From: Psychrobacter sp. NG254
GTDB taxonomy: Bacteria; Pseudomonadota; Gammaproteobacteria; Pseudomonadales; Moraxellaceae
Reading direction: 5' to 3'
DNA length: 64,000 nt
Assembly (NCBI RefSeq): GCF_015277735.1
Contig: NZ_JADHDA010000002.1
Location: 310,001 to 374,000, forward strand
Below are positions 1 through 8,938 of this stretch, one piece after another (the first letter of the stretch is position 1; each line of letters starts with the position of its first letter). The position numbers and the translations under genes were made by a program. The notes under the pieces were generated by a model, which searched no databases, was not told the DNA's origin, and saw nothing but the letters and a program-made list of their open reading frames with translations.

Positions 1-1
1 G

Positions 2-370
2 GAAGCATCAGGTTTGGTTATGTGGGTCGATGACGAAGCGCATATGCATGCAGTCACCGCTGTATCAGGGTCAGCGCCCGCGTATATGTTTTACTTCATT
101 GAATCGATGGTCGATAGCGCCGTGAGCTTAGGGCTAGATAAAGAGCAGGCCTCAGCGCTTGCGATGCAAACCATGATTGGTGCGGCAAAAATGGCAATGA
201 ATAGTGATGATGCACCCGCCGAGCTGCGCCGCAAGGTCACCTCACCAAACGGTACAACACAAGCGGCCGTTGAATCAATGCAAGCCAATGAAATCGGCCG
301 CCAGATCGGTGAAGCCATGCAAGCTTGCTATGATCGCAGCCAAGCATTGAGTGAAGAGATGAGCAAGTAG
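2..370 (+). CDS. proC: Pyrroline-5-carboxylate reductase, C-terminal part
   Basis: This is the 3' end of a gene cut by the left window edge; the frame is open from base 2. The product reduces 1-pyrroline-5-carboxylate to proline with NAD(P)H in the cytoplasm. What is present is the C-terminal dimerisation domain. It carries the family run AVSGSAPAYMF near the start, the QTMIGAAKM helix and KVTSPNGTTQAA, which matches the conserved DKVTSPGGTT motif of ProC. The N-terminal Rossmann domain lies outside the window. yggT follows on the same strand after 162 bp, an arrangement common in proteobacteria. Identity is secure; completeness cannot be judged. Confidence 0.93.
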   Translation, partial: EASGLVMWVDDEAHMHAVTAVSGSAPAYMFYFIESMVDSAVSLGLDKEQASALAMQTMIGAAKMAMNSDDAPAELRRKVTSPNGTTQAAVESMQANEIGRQIGEAMQACYDRSQALSEEMSK

Positions 371-375
371 TTCAC

Positions 376-417
376 TATAAGACAGCTTATGCTACAAAAT
401 CCATGAGCTGTCTTATA
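376..417 (+). other. Inverted repeat after proC
   Basis: A perfect 12-bp inverted repeat (376-387 with 406-417, 18-nt loop) starts six bases after the proC stop codon. No T-run follows, so it is not a classical intrinsic terminator. It may be a 3'-end stabiliser or an attenuating hairpin between proC and yggT. Just downstream (about 437-475) the string ctggtcatcag recurs in short direct copies. Confidence 0.5.
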
Positions 418-532
418 ACGTCACCTATCGTATAGTCATCAGCATCTGGTCATCAGTATCTGGTCATCAGCAACTGATAGTGACATTTGTCATCCTATAA
501 CCTGTTAATAACGTCACATTGAGTAGCACTTC

Positions 533-1102
533 ATGAACAACATGTTATTTCAAATTTTTGATTTGGTCACCACATTCGCTATGATGCTGGTGTTTATTCG
601 TTTTATGTTGCAGTTTGCAGGGATGGACGCGAGCAATCCTATGATTGCACCTGCTTATAAAGCGACTCATATCGTCGATGTGTTTGGGCGTATCTTTCCG
701 ACCGTAGCACAAGGTCGGATCAGTATTGCGGCTATTATCCTGATGTTTCTGATTCGTCTGATTGATATCTCTGGAAAAGCGGCATTGACGCATAAAGGCA
801 TTGCCCCTGTACCACTGTTTTTTACAGGTACGACCAGCTTACTATTAGATTTTTTGCGTATGTGTCGCTACTTGGTGATTGGTTCTATCATCGTGAGCTG
901 GATTGTGGTGTTTACCAGATCTGAGCATCCTATTATTGGCATTATTATTAACTTAGCAGAGCCAGTTCTAGCGCCATTTCGTCGTATCACGCCAAATCTA
1001 GGTATGCTCGACTTATCGCCTATGGTCGCTTTCTTAGCCTTTTATTTGCTTGAGATATTCATCGGTGGTTTGGCCGCGAGTGTGCTGCCAATGTTAGGTT
1101 AG
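533..1102 (+). CDS. yggT: YggT family integral membrane protein
   Basis: A 189-residue hydrophobic protein with two tandem YGGT-type halves (about residues 5-90 and 100-185). Each half has paired membrane helices followed by a short basic loop, for example the segment ending in the proline-containing APFRRITPNLG. It sits in the inner membrane. Family members are linked in the literature to osmotic stress tolerance and envelope or division processes, but no biochemical reaction is known. The position directly after proC is the usual one. The ATG at 533 gives the expected N-terminus. A strong terminator follows 28 bp after the stop. Confidence 0.88.
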   Translation: MNNMLFQIFDLVTTFAMMLVFIRFMLQFAGMDASNPMIAPAYKATHIVDVFGRIFPTVAQGRISIAAIILMFLIRLIDISGKAALTHKGIAPVPLFFTGTTSLLLDFLRMCRYLVIGSIIVSWIVVFTRSEHPIIGIIINLAEPVLAPFRRITPNLGMLDLSPMVAFLAFYLLEIFIGGLAASVLPMLG

Positions 1103-1129
1103 TCTTAACAAGCTAGAAATCTGCCATAG

Positions 1130-1165
1130 AAAAAGGCGCTCTATAAAAACATAGAGCGCCTTTTT
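1130..1165. terminator. Bidirectional terminator between yggT and thiD
   Basis: A perfect inverted repeat pairs 1130-1144 with 1151-1165 around a 6-nt loop. It has an A-run on the left and a T-run on the right, so it can stop both yggT (+) and the convergent thiD (-). Confidence 0.93.
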
Positions 1166-1189
1166 TATATCTATCATTTGTATCTTACG

Positions 1190-2056
<867 letters not shown>

Positions 2057-2248
2057 CTAAAAAAGCCATAGTAGGCGCGAGGTCGTCTGTAAATAGCTCA
2101 TTCATCAACAAACAGTTACTCAGAGCCTGCAAGCAGGTTTAAATGCCATTTTTATTGGCTTTTATTGAGGTTTTGGTCGTTCAAAAGGGCATAAGACTCT
2201 ATAAATAAATAAATATGATAAAAATCGCATTAAATCTATATACAACGC

Positions 2249-2276
2249 TTGCAATTCGTTTCGGCTTTGCTATAAT
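2249..2276 (+). promoter_or_regulatory. Sigma70 promoter for tRNA-Ser
   Basis: TTGCAA at 2249-2254 and TATAAT at 2271-2276 are separated by 16 bp, with an extended -10 TG at 2268-2269. It lies about 75 bp before the tRNA. The rest of the 365-bp gap 1985-2349 shows nothing else I can support. Confidence 0.75.
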
Positions 2277-2349
2277 ACTCGCCCACGGGATAAGACGTAT
2301 TATCAGCAATAATACTATTTTTTAGAACTTAAAAAGTCTTACGTCGTTT

Positions 2350-2439
2350 GGTGAAGTGGGTGAGTGGCTGAAACCAGTTCCCTGCTAAGGAACCATACGT
2401 TTGCGCGTATCGAGGGTTCGAATCCCTCCTTCACCTCCA
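2350..2439 (+). tRNA. tRNA-Ser (GCT anticodon)
   Basis: The cloverleaf folds fully. The acceptor GGTGAAG pairs with CTTCACC, the anticodon stem GTTCC/GGAAC encloses loop CTGCTAA (anticodon GCT, reading AGC/AGU), a long variable arm ATACG/CGTAT marks class II tRNA-Ser, and the T-arm is GAGGG/CCCTC. CCA is encoded at 2437-2439. The discriminator base is T (2436), whereas the E. coli serine tRNAs have G. Confidence 0.96.
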
Positions 2440-2539
2440 TTTATTCGGTTTTTAGTAGAGTAGTGACGCCATATAAAAGCGTTAATTATCCTCTGTTTTA
2501 TTAAAGCAAAAAATAATTTGATTTTAATAAAAAAAGATA

Positions 2540-2567
2540 TTGACACAAGCGAAATTATCTATATAAT
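2540..2567 (+). promoter_or_regulatory. Consensus sigma70 promoter for tRNA-Arg
   Basis: Both hexamers are perfect: TTGACA at 2540-2545 and TATAAT at 2562-2567, with a 16-bp spacer. It starts transcription about 50 bp upstream of the tRNA. Confidence 0.85.
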
Positions 2568-2625
2568 AACCAACCTAATTTGCTGCAATTGTTTTTAACA
2601 ATTCAGTAAATGATGTGCAAAGTAC

Positions 2626-2702
2626 GCGCTTGTAGCTCAGTTGGATAGAGCACTTGGCTACGAACTAAGGGGTCGGGAGTTCGAATCTCTCCAAGCGCAC
2701 CA
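2626..2702 (+). tRNA. tRNA-Arg (ACG anticodon)
   Basis: A 77-nt tRNA. The acceptor GCGCTTG pairs with CAAGCGC, the anticodon loop CTACGAA gives ACG (wobble inosine reading CGN), the T-arm has GTTCGAAT, the discriminator is A, and CCA is encoded at 2700-2702. It has its own promoter and terminator and so is a single-gene unit. Confidence 0.97.
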
Positions 2703-2746
2703 TTTGCATCATCACTCTTTAGCCAGTCTAAAGAAAACATTAAATC

Positions 2747-2780
2747 AATCGCCTGTCTTATGACAATTGGCGGTTTTTTT
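2747..2780 (+). terminator. Terminator after tRNA-Arg
   Basis: The stem AATCGCC (2747-2753) pairs with GGCGGTT (2769-2775) with one G-T wobble. An inner TGTC/GACA extends it, and a run of T follows to 2780. Confidence 0.75.
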
Positions 2781-2936
2781 ATGTCTGCAATTTATGAGCT
2801 TTGACTCTACTGAATGCTTTTGTCTGTCTCACCTTGCTCTGTGCAGCCTCTCTTTGCCTGGTAGTATTAATTACTTTTATTCTATGACTGTCTGTTGTGA
2901 TTCTCGTTTGTGATTGGCCGCTAAGTTTGGTGCTGA

Positions 2937-3009
2937 TACGATTGAGCCATCGTTTAGGATAATGTACGATAAAGCCATCATTTACGGTACAATAGAGCCA
3001 TTATTCATT
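2937..3009 (+). repeat. Three degenerate copies upstream of the RDD gene
   Basis: Three imperfect copies of a unit resembling tacgat-n-gagccatc-n-ttta begin at 2937, 2965 and 2988. They end about 20 bp before the RDD gene start. The third copy contains TACAAT, a possible -10. Function unknown. Confidence 0.4.
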
Positions 3010-3029
3010 GTTGGCTATGAGCTTGTACC

Positions 3030-3683
3030 ATGTCAAAAAGTTTACCTAAACGCCCATCCAAATCTGCTACTAAAAAAACAGTCTCAGCGAATCATTCCTC
3101 TGACGTTGAAGAACCAACGATTGCCAAAGCTGGTACCCGTATGGCAGCGATTCTTTATGATGGTATGTTGATTTTAGCGTTGTTATTTTTGGTAGGGACT
3201 ATTCTGACTGTGATTGGCACACTGCTGACCATGAATACTGGTACAGACTCTTCGCAAGCCCAGTCACTGCCAACCTGGTATCAAAACGTCATTATGACGC
3301 CGTCTTTTATACTGACGTTGGTGGGATTTTACGGGATATTTTGGCGCCGTGGTGGACAGACATTGGGTATGCAGACTTGGAGATTAAAGACAGTCAATAA
3401 TAATGGTCATTTGCTGACGTGGGGACAGTCATTCAAACGGATTTTGGCTGCCAGTATTATGCCTATTGTCTTTGGTGTGATTGGTAGTGTCATCGATGGC
3501 TCGCGTGCTGTTTTGCTAACCAGTGCTTTTTTGGGCTTCGTTTTTAATTATGCGTTTTGCCTCTTTAACCCTCGTGGCCTCGCAGTACAGGATATGTTAT
3601 CGAATACCATCACATTAAAAATGCCAAAAACAGAGAATGAAGGACTATGGCGGGTGATTAGAAACCGCAAGCAAGGAAAGTAA
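3030..3683 (+). CDS. RDD family membrane protein
   Basis: A 217-residue protein with a basic, Ser/Lys-rich cytoplasmic N-terminus and an RDD domain from about residue 34. The first helix carries AGTRMAAILYDG with the family Arg (37) and Asp (44). About four membrane helices follow, and GGQTLGMQTWRLK is the second conserved block. RDD proteins are inner-membrane proteins; some have been proposed as ion or small-molecule transporters, so no specific substrate can be given. The ATG at 3030 follows the degenerate repeats. It lies convergent with the antiporter gene 57 bp downstream, with no obvious terminator between them. Confidence 0.85.
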   Translation: MSKSLPKRPSKSATKKTVSANHSSDVEEPTIAKAGTRMAAILYDGMLILALLFLVGTILTVIGTLLTMNTGTDSSQAQSLPTWYQNVIMTPSFILTLVGFYGIFWRRGGQTLGMQTWRLKTVNNNGHLLTWGQSFKRILAASIMPIVFGVIGSVIDGSRAVLLTSAFLGFVFNYAFCLFNPRGLAVQDMLSNTITLKMPKTENEGLWRVIRNRKQGK

Positions 3684-3740
3684 ATCGCATTGCCATCGCC
3701 ATCGCCTTTGGACACATTGTCTTTTGATGCCCTTTGATCG

Positions 3741-4721
3741 TTACATATTAGCAGTTTGAATCAGCCATCCCGTATAGCCCACAAAAAACAGTATCAACGT
3801 GGCGCCTGAAGTACGACCAAATTGACGCTTGGTCACAAATGCAAAGACACAGAGGGCGACGAGTAACACCGTTATCAATCCCATTGCTAATACATCACGT
3901 GACAAAATCACAGGACTAACAGTGATAGGGGCAATGATGGTCGCCAATCCGACCACTGCTAGGGTATTAAAAACATTAGAGCCGATAATATTGCCTAGCG
4001 CCATATCATGCTCGCCTTTACGCGCAGCTGACAAGCTCGATACCAGCTCAGGCAGTGACGTACCAACCGCGACGATCGTGAGACCAATGATAAGCTCGCT
4101 GAGCCCCCAGAGCGTTGCTAACTCCACGGCGCCCCAAACGATAGCACGTGAACTGAGTACCAGCATTAACATACCAAGCAGTAAGCTTCCAAGACCACGC
4201 GCTATGCTCAGCTCTACATCATCTGGATCTGCATTTTCTATAACCACATCATCTTCATGCTCATGATAGCCTTCGCGGATACTCATGACGATCTGTATTC
4301 CCAACACGGCAACCAATAGCAGCAGTAGTACGATACCGTCAGCTTGGCTGAGTAAGCCATCACGCAGTTGCCAAGCAGCTGTGGCAGTGACTAGCAGCAG
4401 CAGTGGCAGATCGCGCCTTACGATGCCCTTACGGATGATGATAGGACTGATAAGAACTGTTGCACCCAGTACCAAGGCGATATTAATAATGTTTGAGCCA
4501 TACGCGTTGCCTAGTGCCAGCTCAGGACTGCCATCTAACGCGGCTAATACCGACACCACCATCTCTGGTGCTGAGGTACCAATACCTAAAATAAGCACAC
4601 CAATTAAGAAACTGGGTACTCGAAACTTTTTTGCCAATGCTGTTGCGCCATCGATAAAAACATCAGCGCTCCACACCAAAATTGCTAGACCAATCAAAAT
4701 TGCAATGACTGCCAACCACAT
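3741..4721 (-). CDS. Calcium/sodium antiporter, CaCA family (YrbG-like)
   Basis: A 326-residue inner-membrane exchanger made of two inverted halves. The alpha-repeats are plain: GIGTSAPE (46-53) with GNAYGSN (71-77), and AVGTSLPE (218-225) with GNIIGSN (243-249). The two acidic residues of the ion site are present. A charged cytoplasmic loop (residues about 150-170, rich in Glu/Asp/His) separates the halves. Length fits the bacterial YrbG/CaxA type. Which ions it exchanges is inferred from the family only. It is transcribed alone and is convergent with the RDD gene. Confidence 0.92.
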   Translation of the reverse strand: MWLAVIAILIGLAILVWSADVFIDGATALAKKFRVPSFLIGVLILGIGTSAPEMVVSVLAALDGSPELALGNAYGSNIINIALVLGATVLISPIIIRKGIVRRDLPLLLLVTATAAWQLRDGLLSQADGIVLLLLLVAVLGIQIVMSIREGYHEHEDDVVIENADPDDVELSIARGLGSLLLGMLMLVLSSRAIVWGAVELATLWGLSELIIGLTIVAVGTSLPELVSSLSAARKGEHDMALGNIIGSNVFNTLAVVGLATIIAPITVSPVILSRDVLAMGLITVLLVALCVFAFVTKRQFGRTSGATLILFFVGYTGWLIQTANM

Positions 4722-4806
4722 GTAGATAACTCCTTTGTTAGGGATAAAAAATAGCTATTGGGTTTTGAATAATCTTACATCGCATAAAAATGGCATAAAA
4801 ATGGCA

Positions 4807-4841
4807 TAAAAAAAAGCTGAATCACAATCTGGATTCAGCTT
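4807..4841 (-). terminator. Terminator after panD
   Basis: Perfect 10-bp stem 4814-4823 with 4832-4841; read on the minus strand it ends in a run of eight or more T. Beside it, aatggcataaa occurs as adjacent direct copies (about 4787-4812). Confidence 0.88.
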
Positions 4842-4955
4842 CGATATAAGTACAAGTATTTTAATGGGAGTTTGATAACAACGGCAATGGTATGTTGACG
4901 CATTTACTCATACTTTATGTAACAAGCTTTTAAGTGATTTACTTAAGCAATGTTC

Positions 4956-5336
4956 TTAAGCCACTTGTACTGGAATGATATTGGCCGTGTCTTTTACCGT
5001 GTTGTCTTCGTTACAGTAGACCAGTTTTGGCTGATAGGTTGACGCTTCCACTTCGTCAAAATGAGCATACGCACAGATAATAACGATGTCGCCCAAATCT
5101 GCCATATGAGCTGCCGCGCCATTTAGCGAGATAATACCGGAGCCTGCTTCTGCACGGATAGCATAAGTGCGAAAACGTTTGCCATTGGTCACGTTGTAGA
5201 TATCGATAGACTCGTTTTCACGTAGACCTGCAAGATCTAATAGGTCACCATCGATGCCACATGAGCCTTCGTAATGAAGCTCGGCATGAGTAACGCGAGC
5301 ACGATGTAATTTGCATTTAAGCATATTAAGTAGCAT
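4956..5336 (-). CDS. panD: Aspartate 1-decarboxylase proenzyme
   Basis: A 126-residue pyruvoyl enzyme that converts L-aspartate to beta-alanine for pantothenate and coenzyme A. The N-terminus [20 protein letters not shown] matches the family. Self-cleavage is expected between Gly24 and Ser25, giving the pyruvoyl group on the alpha chain. [12 protein letters not shown] downstream is the conserved turn. Length is normal. It is last in the minus-strand block after pth (100 bp apart) and is followed by its own terminator. Confidence 0.97.
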   Translation of the reverse strand: MLLNMLKCKLHRARVTHAELHYEGSCGIDGDLLDLAGLRENESIDIYNVTNGKRFRTYAIRAEAGSGIISLNGAAAHMADLGDIVIICAYAHFDEVEASTYQPKLVYCNEDNTVKDTANIIPVQVA

Positions 5337-5436
5337 AGGTTGGTTCCTTGGCGTAACTGATATTAATTAACGAAATCAAAAGGTTAATGGGGACAAAGTT
5401 GCCAAAATAAAAGGCTATTATAATAGAGCCGGTATA

Positions 5437-6018
5437 TTATTCAGGTAATTTAAAGCTATTGATTTGTGAGCGGGCTTTTTCGACATCACCATCTAGTAGT
5501 AGTGGCAGCGCCTCAAAGGCGGCTGTCAGTGCACTATCGATAGCAATTTGCTCATCAGGCGATGCTTTAGACAGCACATGTCCGCTGACTTTGGATTTGT
5601 GTCCAGGATGACCGATGCCCACACGCAGACGATGGAAGTCGCTGCCAATGTGCGGTGTGATATCACGTAAGCCGTTGTGACCACCGTGACCACCAGCAGT
5701 TTTAAGTTTGATACTGCCCGCTGCAATGTCGAGCTCATCATGGGCGATCAGTAGCTCATCATTTTGGATACCATAGAAATTTACCATTGGTACCACAGAT
5801 TCACCAGATTTATTCATAAACGTGAGCGGCATTAATAGACGAACATCGTGTCCGTGAATTTGTCCGCGTCCAGTGACGCCATGAAATTTTTTGTCAGGCG
5901 CGAGCGTAATGTTGAACTGCTGAGCCAAATGATGGACAAACCAAAATCCTGCATTATGACGCGTAAACATATACTGCTGACCAGGGTTACCAAGACCGAC
6001 AATAAGCTTTATGGCCAT
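5437..6018 (-). CDS. pth: Peptidyl-tRNA hydrolase
   Basis: A 193-residue cytoplasmic esterase that recycles peptidyl-tRNA released from stalled ribosomes. All known active-site positions are present, one residue later than in E. coli: Asn11, His21, Asn69, Asp94 and Asn115. The signature GLGNPG is at 8-13, and the glycine-rich GGHGGHNGLRDI follows Asp94. It lies downstream of rplY, separated by a terminator, as in many gammaproteobacteria. Confidence 0.97.
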   Translation of the reverse strand: MAIKLIVGLGNPGQQYMFTRHNAGFWFVHHLAQQFNITLAPDKKFHGVTGRGQIHGHDVRLLMPLTFMNKSGESVVPMVNFYGIQNDELLIAHDELDIAAGSIKLKTAGGHGGHNGLRDITPHIGSDFHRLRVGIGHPGHKSKVSGHVLSKASPDEQIAIDSALTAAFEALPLLLDGDVEKARSQINSFKLPE

Positions 6019-6098
6019 AAAAATACCTTGCTTGAATTTGATAAATGACGGGTAGGGTCTAAAAACATCGATAAATCGTTTGTTTTCAAACTTTACTT

Positions 6099-6132
6099 AC
6101 AAAAACAGCAGGAGATATTCATCACCTGCTGT
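6099..6132 (-). terminator. Terminator between rplY and pth
   Basis: Stem ACAGCAGG (6105-6112) with CCTGCTGT (6125-6132); on the minus strand it is followed by five T. It probably limits rplY transcription running into pth. Confidence 0.75.
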
Positions 6133-6188
6133 CTTGTTGACTAAACGAACATATGACTGTACGGCATTAGCCATACAGATATATTATA

Positions 6189-6869
6189 TTACTCGTCGTC
6201 TTTTTTCTCTTCAGCGTCAGCGTTTTGCTCAGTTGCTGGTACGTCAGCTGCATCAACTTCAGCGTCTGCATCAACTTCTTCAACTGTTGGTGGCATCATG
6301 TTAGCGATAGTACGGTCATGGCCATCTTCTAACTCAAGTTCGTTGATAACAACGCCTTCAGGAAGTTTGATGTCTGATAAACGAAGCAAATCACCTATTT
6401 CCATACCAGATACGTCTATTTCTAGATACTCAGGTAGTAGTGATGGAATGCAAGAGATTTCGATGTCAGATACTAGCGTTGACAAAACACCGGCTTTTGC
6501 AGTGCCTGGCGCTTCTTCTTTACCAGCAAAATGAACAGGAACGTTCATAGTGATTTTCTGACCTTTCACAACGCGCTGGAAATCAGCATGCATTGGGAAA
6601 CCTTTAGCAGGATGGCGTTGCAAATCTTTGATAACAGCTTGATGCTCTACGCCGTCAACATTGATGGTCAAAATGTGTGAGAAGAACGCTTCAAATTCAA
6701 GCGATTTTACCAATTCGTTAATCTTGATAGAAATAGACGTTGGCTCTTCATTACCACCATAGATGATAGCAGGAACTAGTTTCTGCTTACGTAGGCGGCG
6801 GCTCGCACCTTTACCTTGTTGGTCAGCAGAACGATCAACTGCGTTTAGCTCAAAATGGTTAATGCTCAT
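6189..6869 (-). CDS. rplY: 50S ribosomal protein L25/general stress protein Ctc
   Basis: A 226-residue two-domain L25 (TL5/Ctc type). The N-terminal 5S-rRNA-binding domain (about 1-95) contains SRRLRKQKLVPAIIYGG. A C-terminal beta domain (about 100-190) follows, and then a very acidic tail rich in Asp, Glu and Ala. The ATG at 6869 was chosen because AGGA lies 8 nt upstream; the frame runs open to 6968 but that part looks non-coding. It is preceded by a promoter with a GC-rich start region and lies between prs and pth, a conserved order. Confidence 0.95.
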   Translation of the reverse strand: MSINHFELNAVDRSADQQGKGASRRLRKQKLVPAIIYGGNEEPTSISIKINELVKSLEFEAFFSHILTINVDGVEHQAVIKDLQRHPAKGFPMHADFQRVVKGQKITMNVPVHFAGKEEAPGTAKAGVLSTLVSDIEISCIPSLLPEYLEIDVSGMEIGDLLRLSDIKLPEGVVINELELEDGHDRTIANMMPPTVEEVDADAEVDAADVPATEQNADAEEKKDDE

Positions 6870-7138
6870 GGATGTAATCCTAATAAAAAGAATGGAGAAG
6901 TGTCTGGTCATAAAAAAGTGGATTTGCGACCAATCCACTAAGACGTGATGATGGCTAAAAAGTGTCATTGCTCATAGTCGTTATGGTTCATAACCGTCAT
7001 AAGGCACGACTTTAGCCGTTTGCTCACAATAAGGCTTTTATGATAATTACTATCACTGTCTGCATTATTTTGGGCATGATCAGCACTTCGAATGATGCCA
7101 ACCTGATTGAATCAGACAAACAGTCGGCACAGGCGCGC

Positions 7139-7167
7139 ATTATACGTGATTCTGTAGCAATAATAAA
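7139..7167 (-). promoter_or_regulatory. Promoter of rplY
   Basis: On the minus strand a perfect TATAAT (7139-7144) is followed directly by GCGCGCC, the GC-rich discriminator typical of growth-rate-controlled promoters of ribosomal genes. The -35 is weak (TTTATT, 17-bp spacer). Together with the terminator at 7216-7251 it accounts for most of what I can see in the 449-bp gap 6870-7318. Confidence 0.6.
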
Positions 7168-7215
7168 GACCTACGCAAAATGACTGTGTAGAATCAGTAA
7201 TCAAAGCGACCAAAC

Positions 7216-7251
7216 AAAAAAAGCGCCAAGTAAGAGTACTTGACGCTTTTT
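7216..7251 (-). terminator. Terminator after prs
   Basis: A 12-bp stem (7221-7232 with 7237-7248, one mismatch) has A-run and T-run flanks. On the minus strand it ends prs transcription. Confidence 0.85.
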
Positions 7252-7318
7252 CTTAAACTTAAGCAGTATTTTATGACTAGCATTGCCAAAGAGAAGGATG
7301 ACAAATACTCAATAAAAT

Positions 7319-8266
7319 CTAAGCGTCAAACATGGCGCTGATAGATTCTTCGTTATTGATACGGCGTAAGCTTTCAGCAAGCATTGGCGCGATACTGACC
7401 TGACGAATCTTGCTACAGGCTTTGGCTTCAGCAGATAGTGGAATGGTATCAGTCACAACCAATTCATCTAATGCAGATTCATTGATGTTTTTGAGTGCAT
7501 TACCAGATAGGACAGGGTGAGTAATATAAGCAAGAACGCGGCGTGCACCATTTGCTTTCAATGCTTCAGCAGCTTTACATAGCGTACCAGCGGTATCAAC
7601 CATATCATCAACAATGACGCAATCACGGTCACGAACATCACCGATGATGTGCATCACTTGTGATTCGTTGGCGCGCGCACGGCGTTTGTCAATAATTGCC
7701 ATGTCGGTATCACCCAACTGCTTGGCCATTGCACGTGCACGAACCACGCCGCCCACATCAGGTGAGACAACCATGATGTTGTCATAATCTTGTTTTTGTA
7801 GGTCATTCAATAGCACAGGCGTGCCGTAGATGTTGTCTACAGGGATATCAAAGAAACCCTGAATCTGATCTGAGTGCAAATCAACAGTCATTACGCGATC
7901 GATACTAACGATGTTTAGCATGTCAGCGACGACTTTGGCAGAGATAGGCACACGCGCCGAACGAGGACGACGATCTTGACGCGCATAACCGAAATAAGGC
8001 ATGACAGCTGTGATACGACCAGCACTAGAGCGACGCAAAGCGTCTGCCATCATCATGATTTCCATCAAGTTGTCATTGGTCGGAGCGCAAGTAGGCTGCA
8101 TGATAAACACGTCTTTACCACGCACGTGCTCTTTGATTTCCACGGCAATTTCGCCATCAGAAAAACGCGTGATGTCAGCTTTACCAAGAGGTATATGGAG
8201 ATGATCGGCTACGGTTTTTGCTAATTCTGGGTGGGCATTGCCCGTAAAAATCGCCAAATAAGGCAT
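7319..8266 (-). CDS. prs: Ribose-phosphate pyrophosphokinase
   Basis: A 315-residue enzyme making PRPP from ribose 5-phosphate and ATP, the precursor for purines, pyrimidines, His, Trp and NAD. The PRPP-binding loop [14 protein letters not shown] is at 215-228. The flexible-loop region [13 protein letters not shown] and the catalytic [13 protein letters not shown] are present. Length equals that of E. coli Prs. It stands downstream of ispE and the tRNA-Gln genes, matching the ispE-prs order of gammaproteobacteria. Confidence 0.98.
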   Translation of the reverse strand: MPYLAIFTGNAHPELAKTVADHLHIPLGKADITRFSDGEIAVEIKEHVRGKDVFIMQPTCAPTNDNLMEIMMMADALRRSSAGRITAVMPYFGYARQDRRPRSARVPISAKVVADMLNIVSIDRVMTVDLHSDQIQGFFDIPVDNIYGTPVLLNDLQKQDYDNIMVVSPDVGGVVRARAMAKQLGDTDMAIIDKRRARANESQVMHIIGDVRDRDCVIVDDMVDTAGTLCKAAEALKANGARRVLAYITHPVLSGNALKNINESALDELVVTDTIPLSAEAKACSKIRQVSIAPMLAESLRRINNEESISAMFDA

Positions 8267-8376
8267 GACAGAAGTCCTATTGATTGACTCAAGCAGCGAC
8301 CGCTAAGCAGTGTCAAACTGCTCAAATTCAGAAAAGAGTGGTGAAAAAGATTGATGACTACTATTACAGTAAAAAA

Positions 8377-8452
8377 TGGCAGGGGTAGCTGGACTCGAAC
8401 CAACGGATGTCAGGATCAAAACCTGATGCCTTACCAACTTGGCTATACCCCT
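8377..8452 (-). tRNA. tRNA-Gln (TTG anticodon), copy 1
   Basis: A 76-nt tRNA on the minus strand. The acceptor AGGGGTA pairs with TACCCCT, the anticodon loop is TTTTGAT (anticodon TTG), the discriminator is G and CCA is encoded at 8377-8379. The weak A1-U72 pair fits the need of glutaminyl-tRNA synthetase for an easily opened first pair. It lies between ispE and prs. Confidence 0.96.
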
Positions 8453-8696
8453 GTAATGTCTAGATAGTGTACGTCGATATTAACGGAAACTTTTGATAAA
8501 AGTCATTGTTAGTATAACGTCACAACCTGTTCGCTATTTTATAAACGGATAAACCATTTACAATATAACGTTTCCCTAACGGTGCTCATTGCGAACTATA
8601 CCGAAACTGGGATAACGTTGTCAATGTCAATACGATAAGCGGGTATGTATAATACTGCTTATATTGTATGCACATCGAACGCTTTGAACTTAAAAA

Positions 8697-8772
8697 TGGC
8701 AGGGGTAGCTGGACTCGAACCAACGGATGTCAGGATCAAAACCTGATGCCTTACCAACTTGGCTATACCCCT
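8697..8772 (-). tRNA. tRNA-Gln (TTG anticodon), copy 2
   Basis: Identical over all 76 nt to the copy 244 bp away. It is nearest to the promoter, so the two are probably co-transcribed and processed. The spacer 8453-8696 shows no other gene. Confidence 0.96.
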
Positions 8773-8785
8773 ATTGAGGCGACCT

Positions 8786-8813
8786 ATTATAAGTAAATTT
8801 TCAGATTTTGCAA
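8786..8813 (-). promoter_or_regulatory. Promoter of the tRNA-Gln pair
   Basis: On the minus strand, TTGCAA (8808-8813) and TATAAT (8786-8791) stand 16 bp apart, 14 bp before the upstream tRNA. The same TTGCAA-16-TATAAT layout is found before tRNA-Ser. Confidence 0.75.
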
Positions 8814-8938
8814 GTCCTTTGCGGCTTTTTATGGCATTTATTCACAAATCATGGAAGACAGCATCGTTTTAGTACCCTACGACACCTGCATTTTTCCCTG
8901 CTATTGTACTAAAAGGAAAATATCTAGCACCGCAAATG

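Noticed and set aside
2914..3171. 85-codon plus-strand frame overlapping the RDD gene
   Set aside because: Runs across the degenerate repeats and through the RDD gene in another frame; the RDD protein is clearly the coded one.
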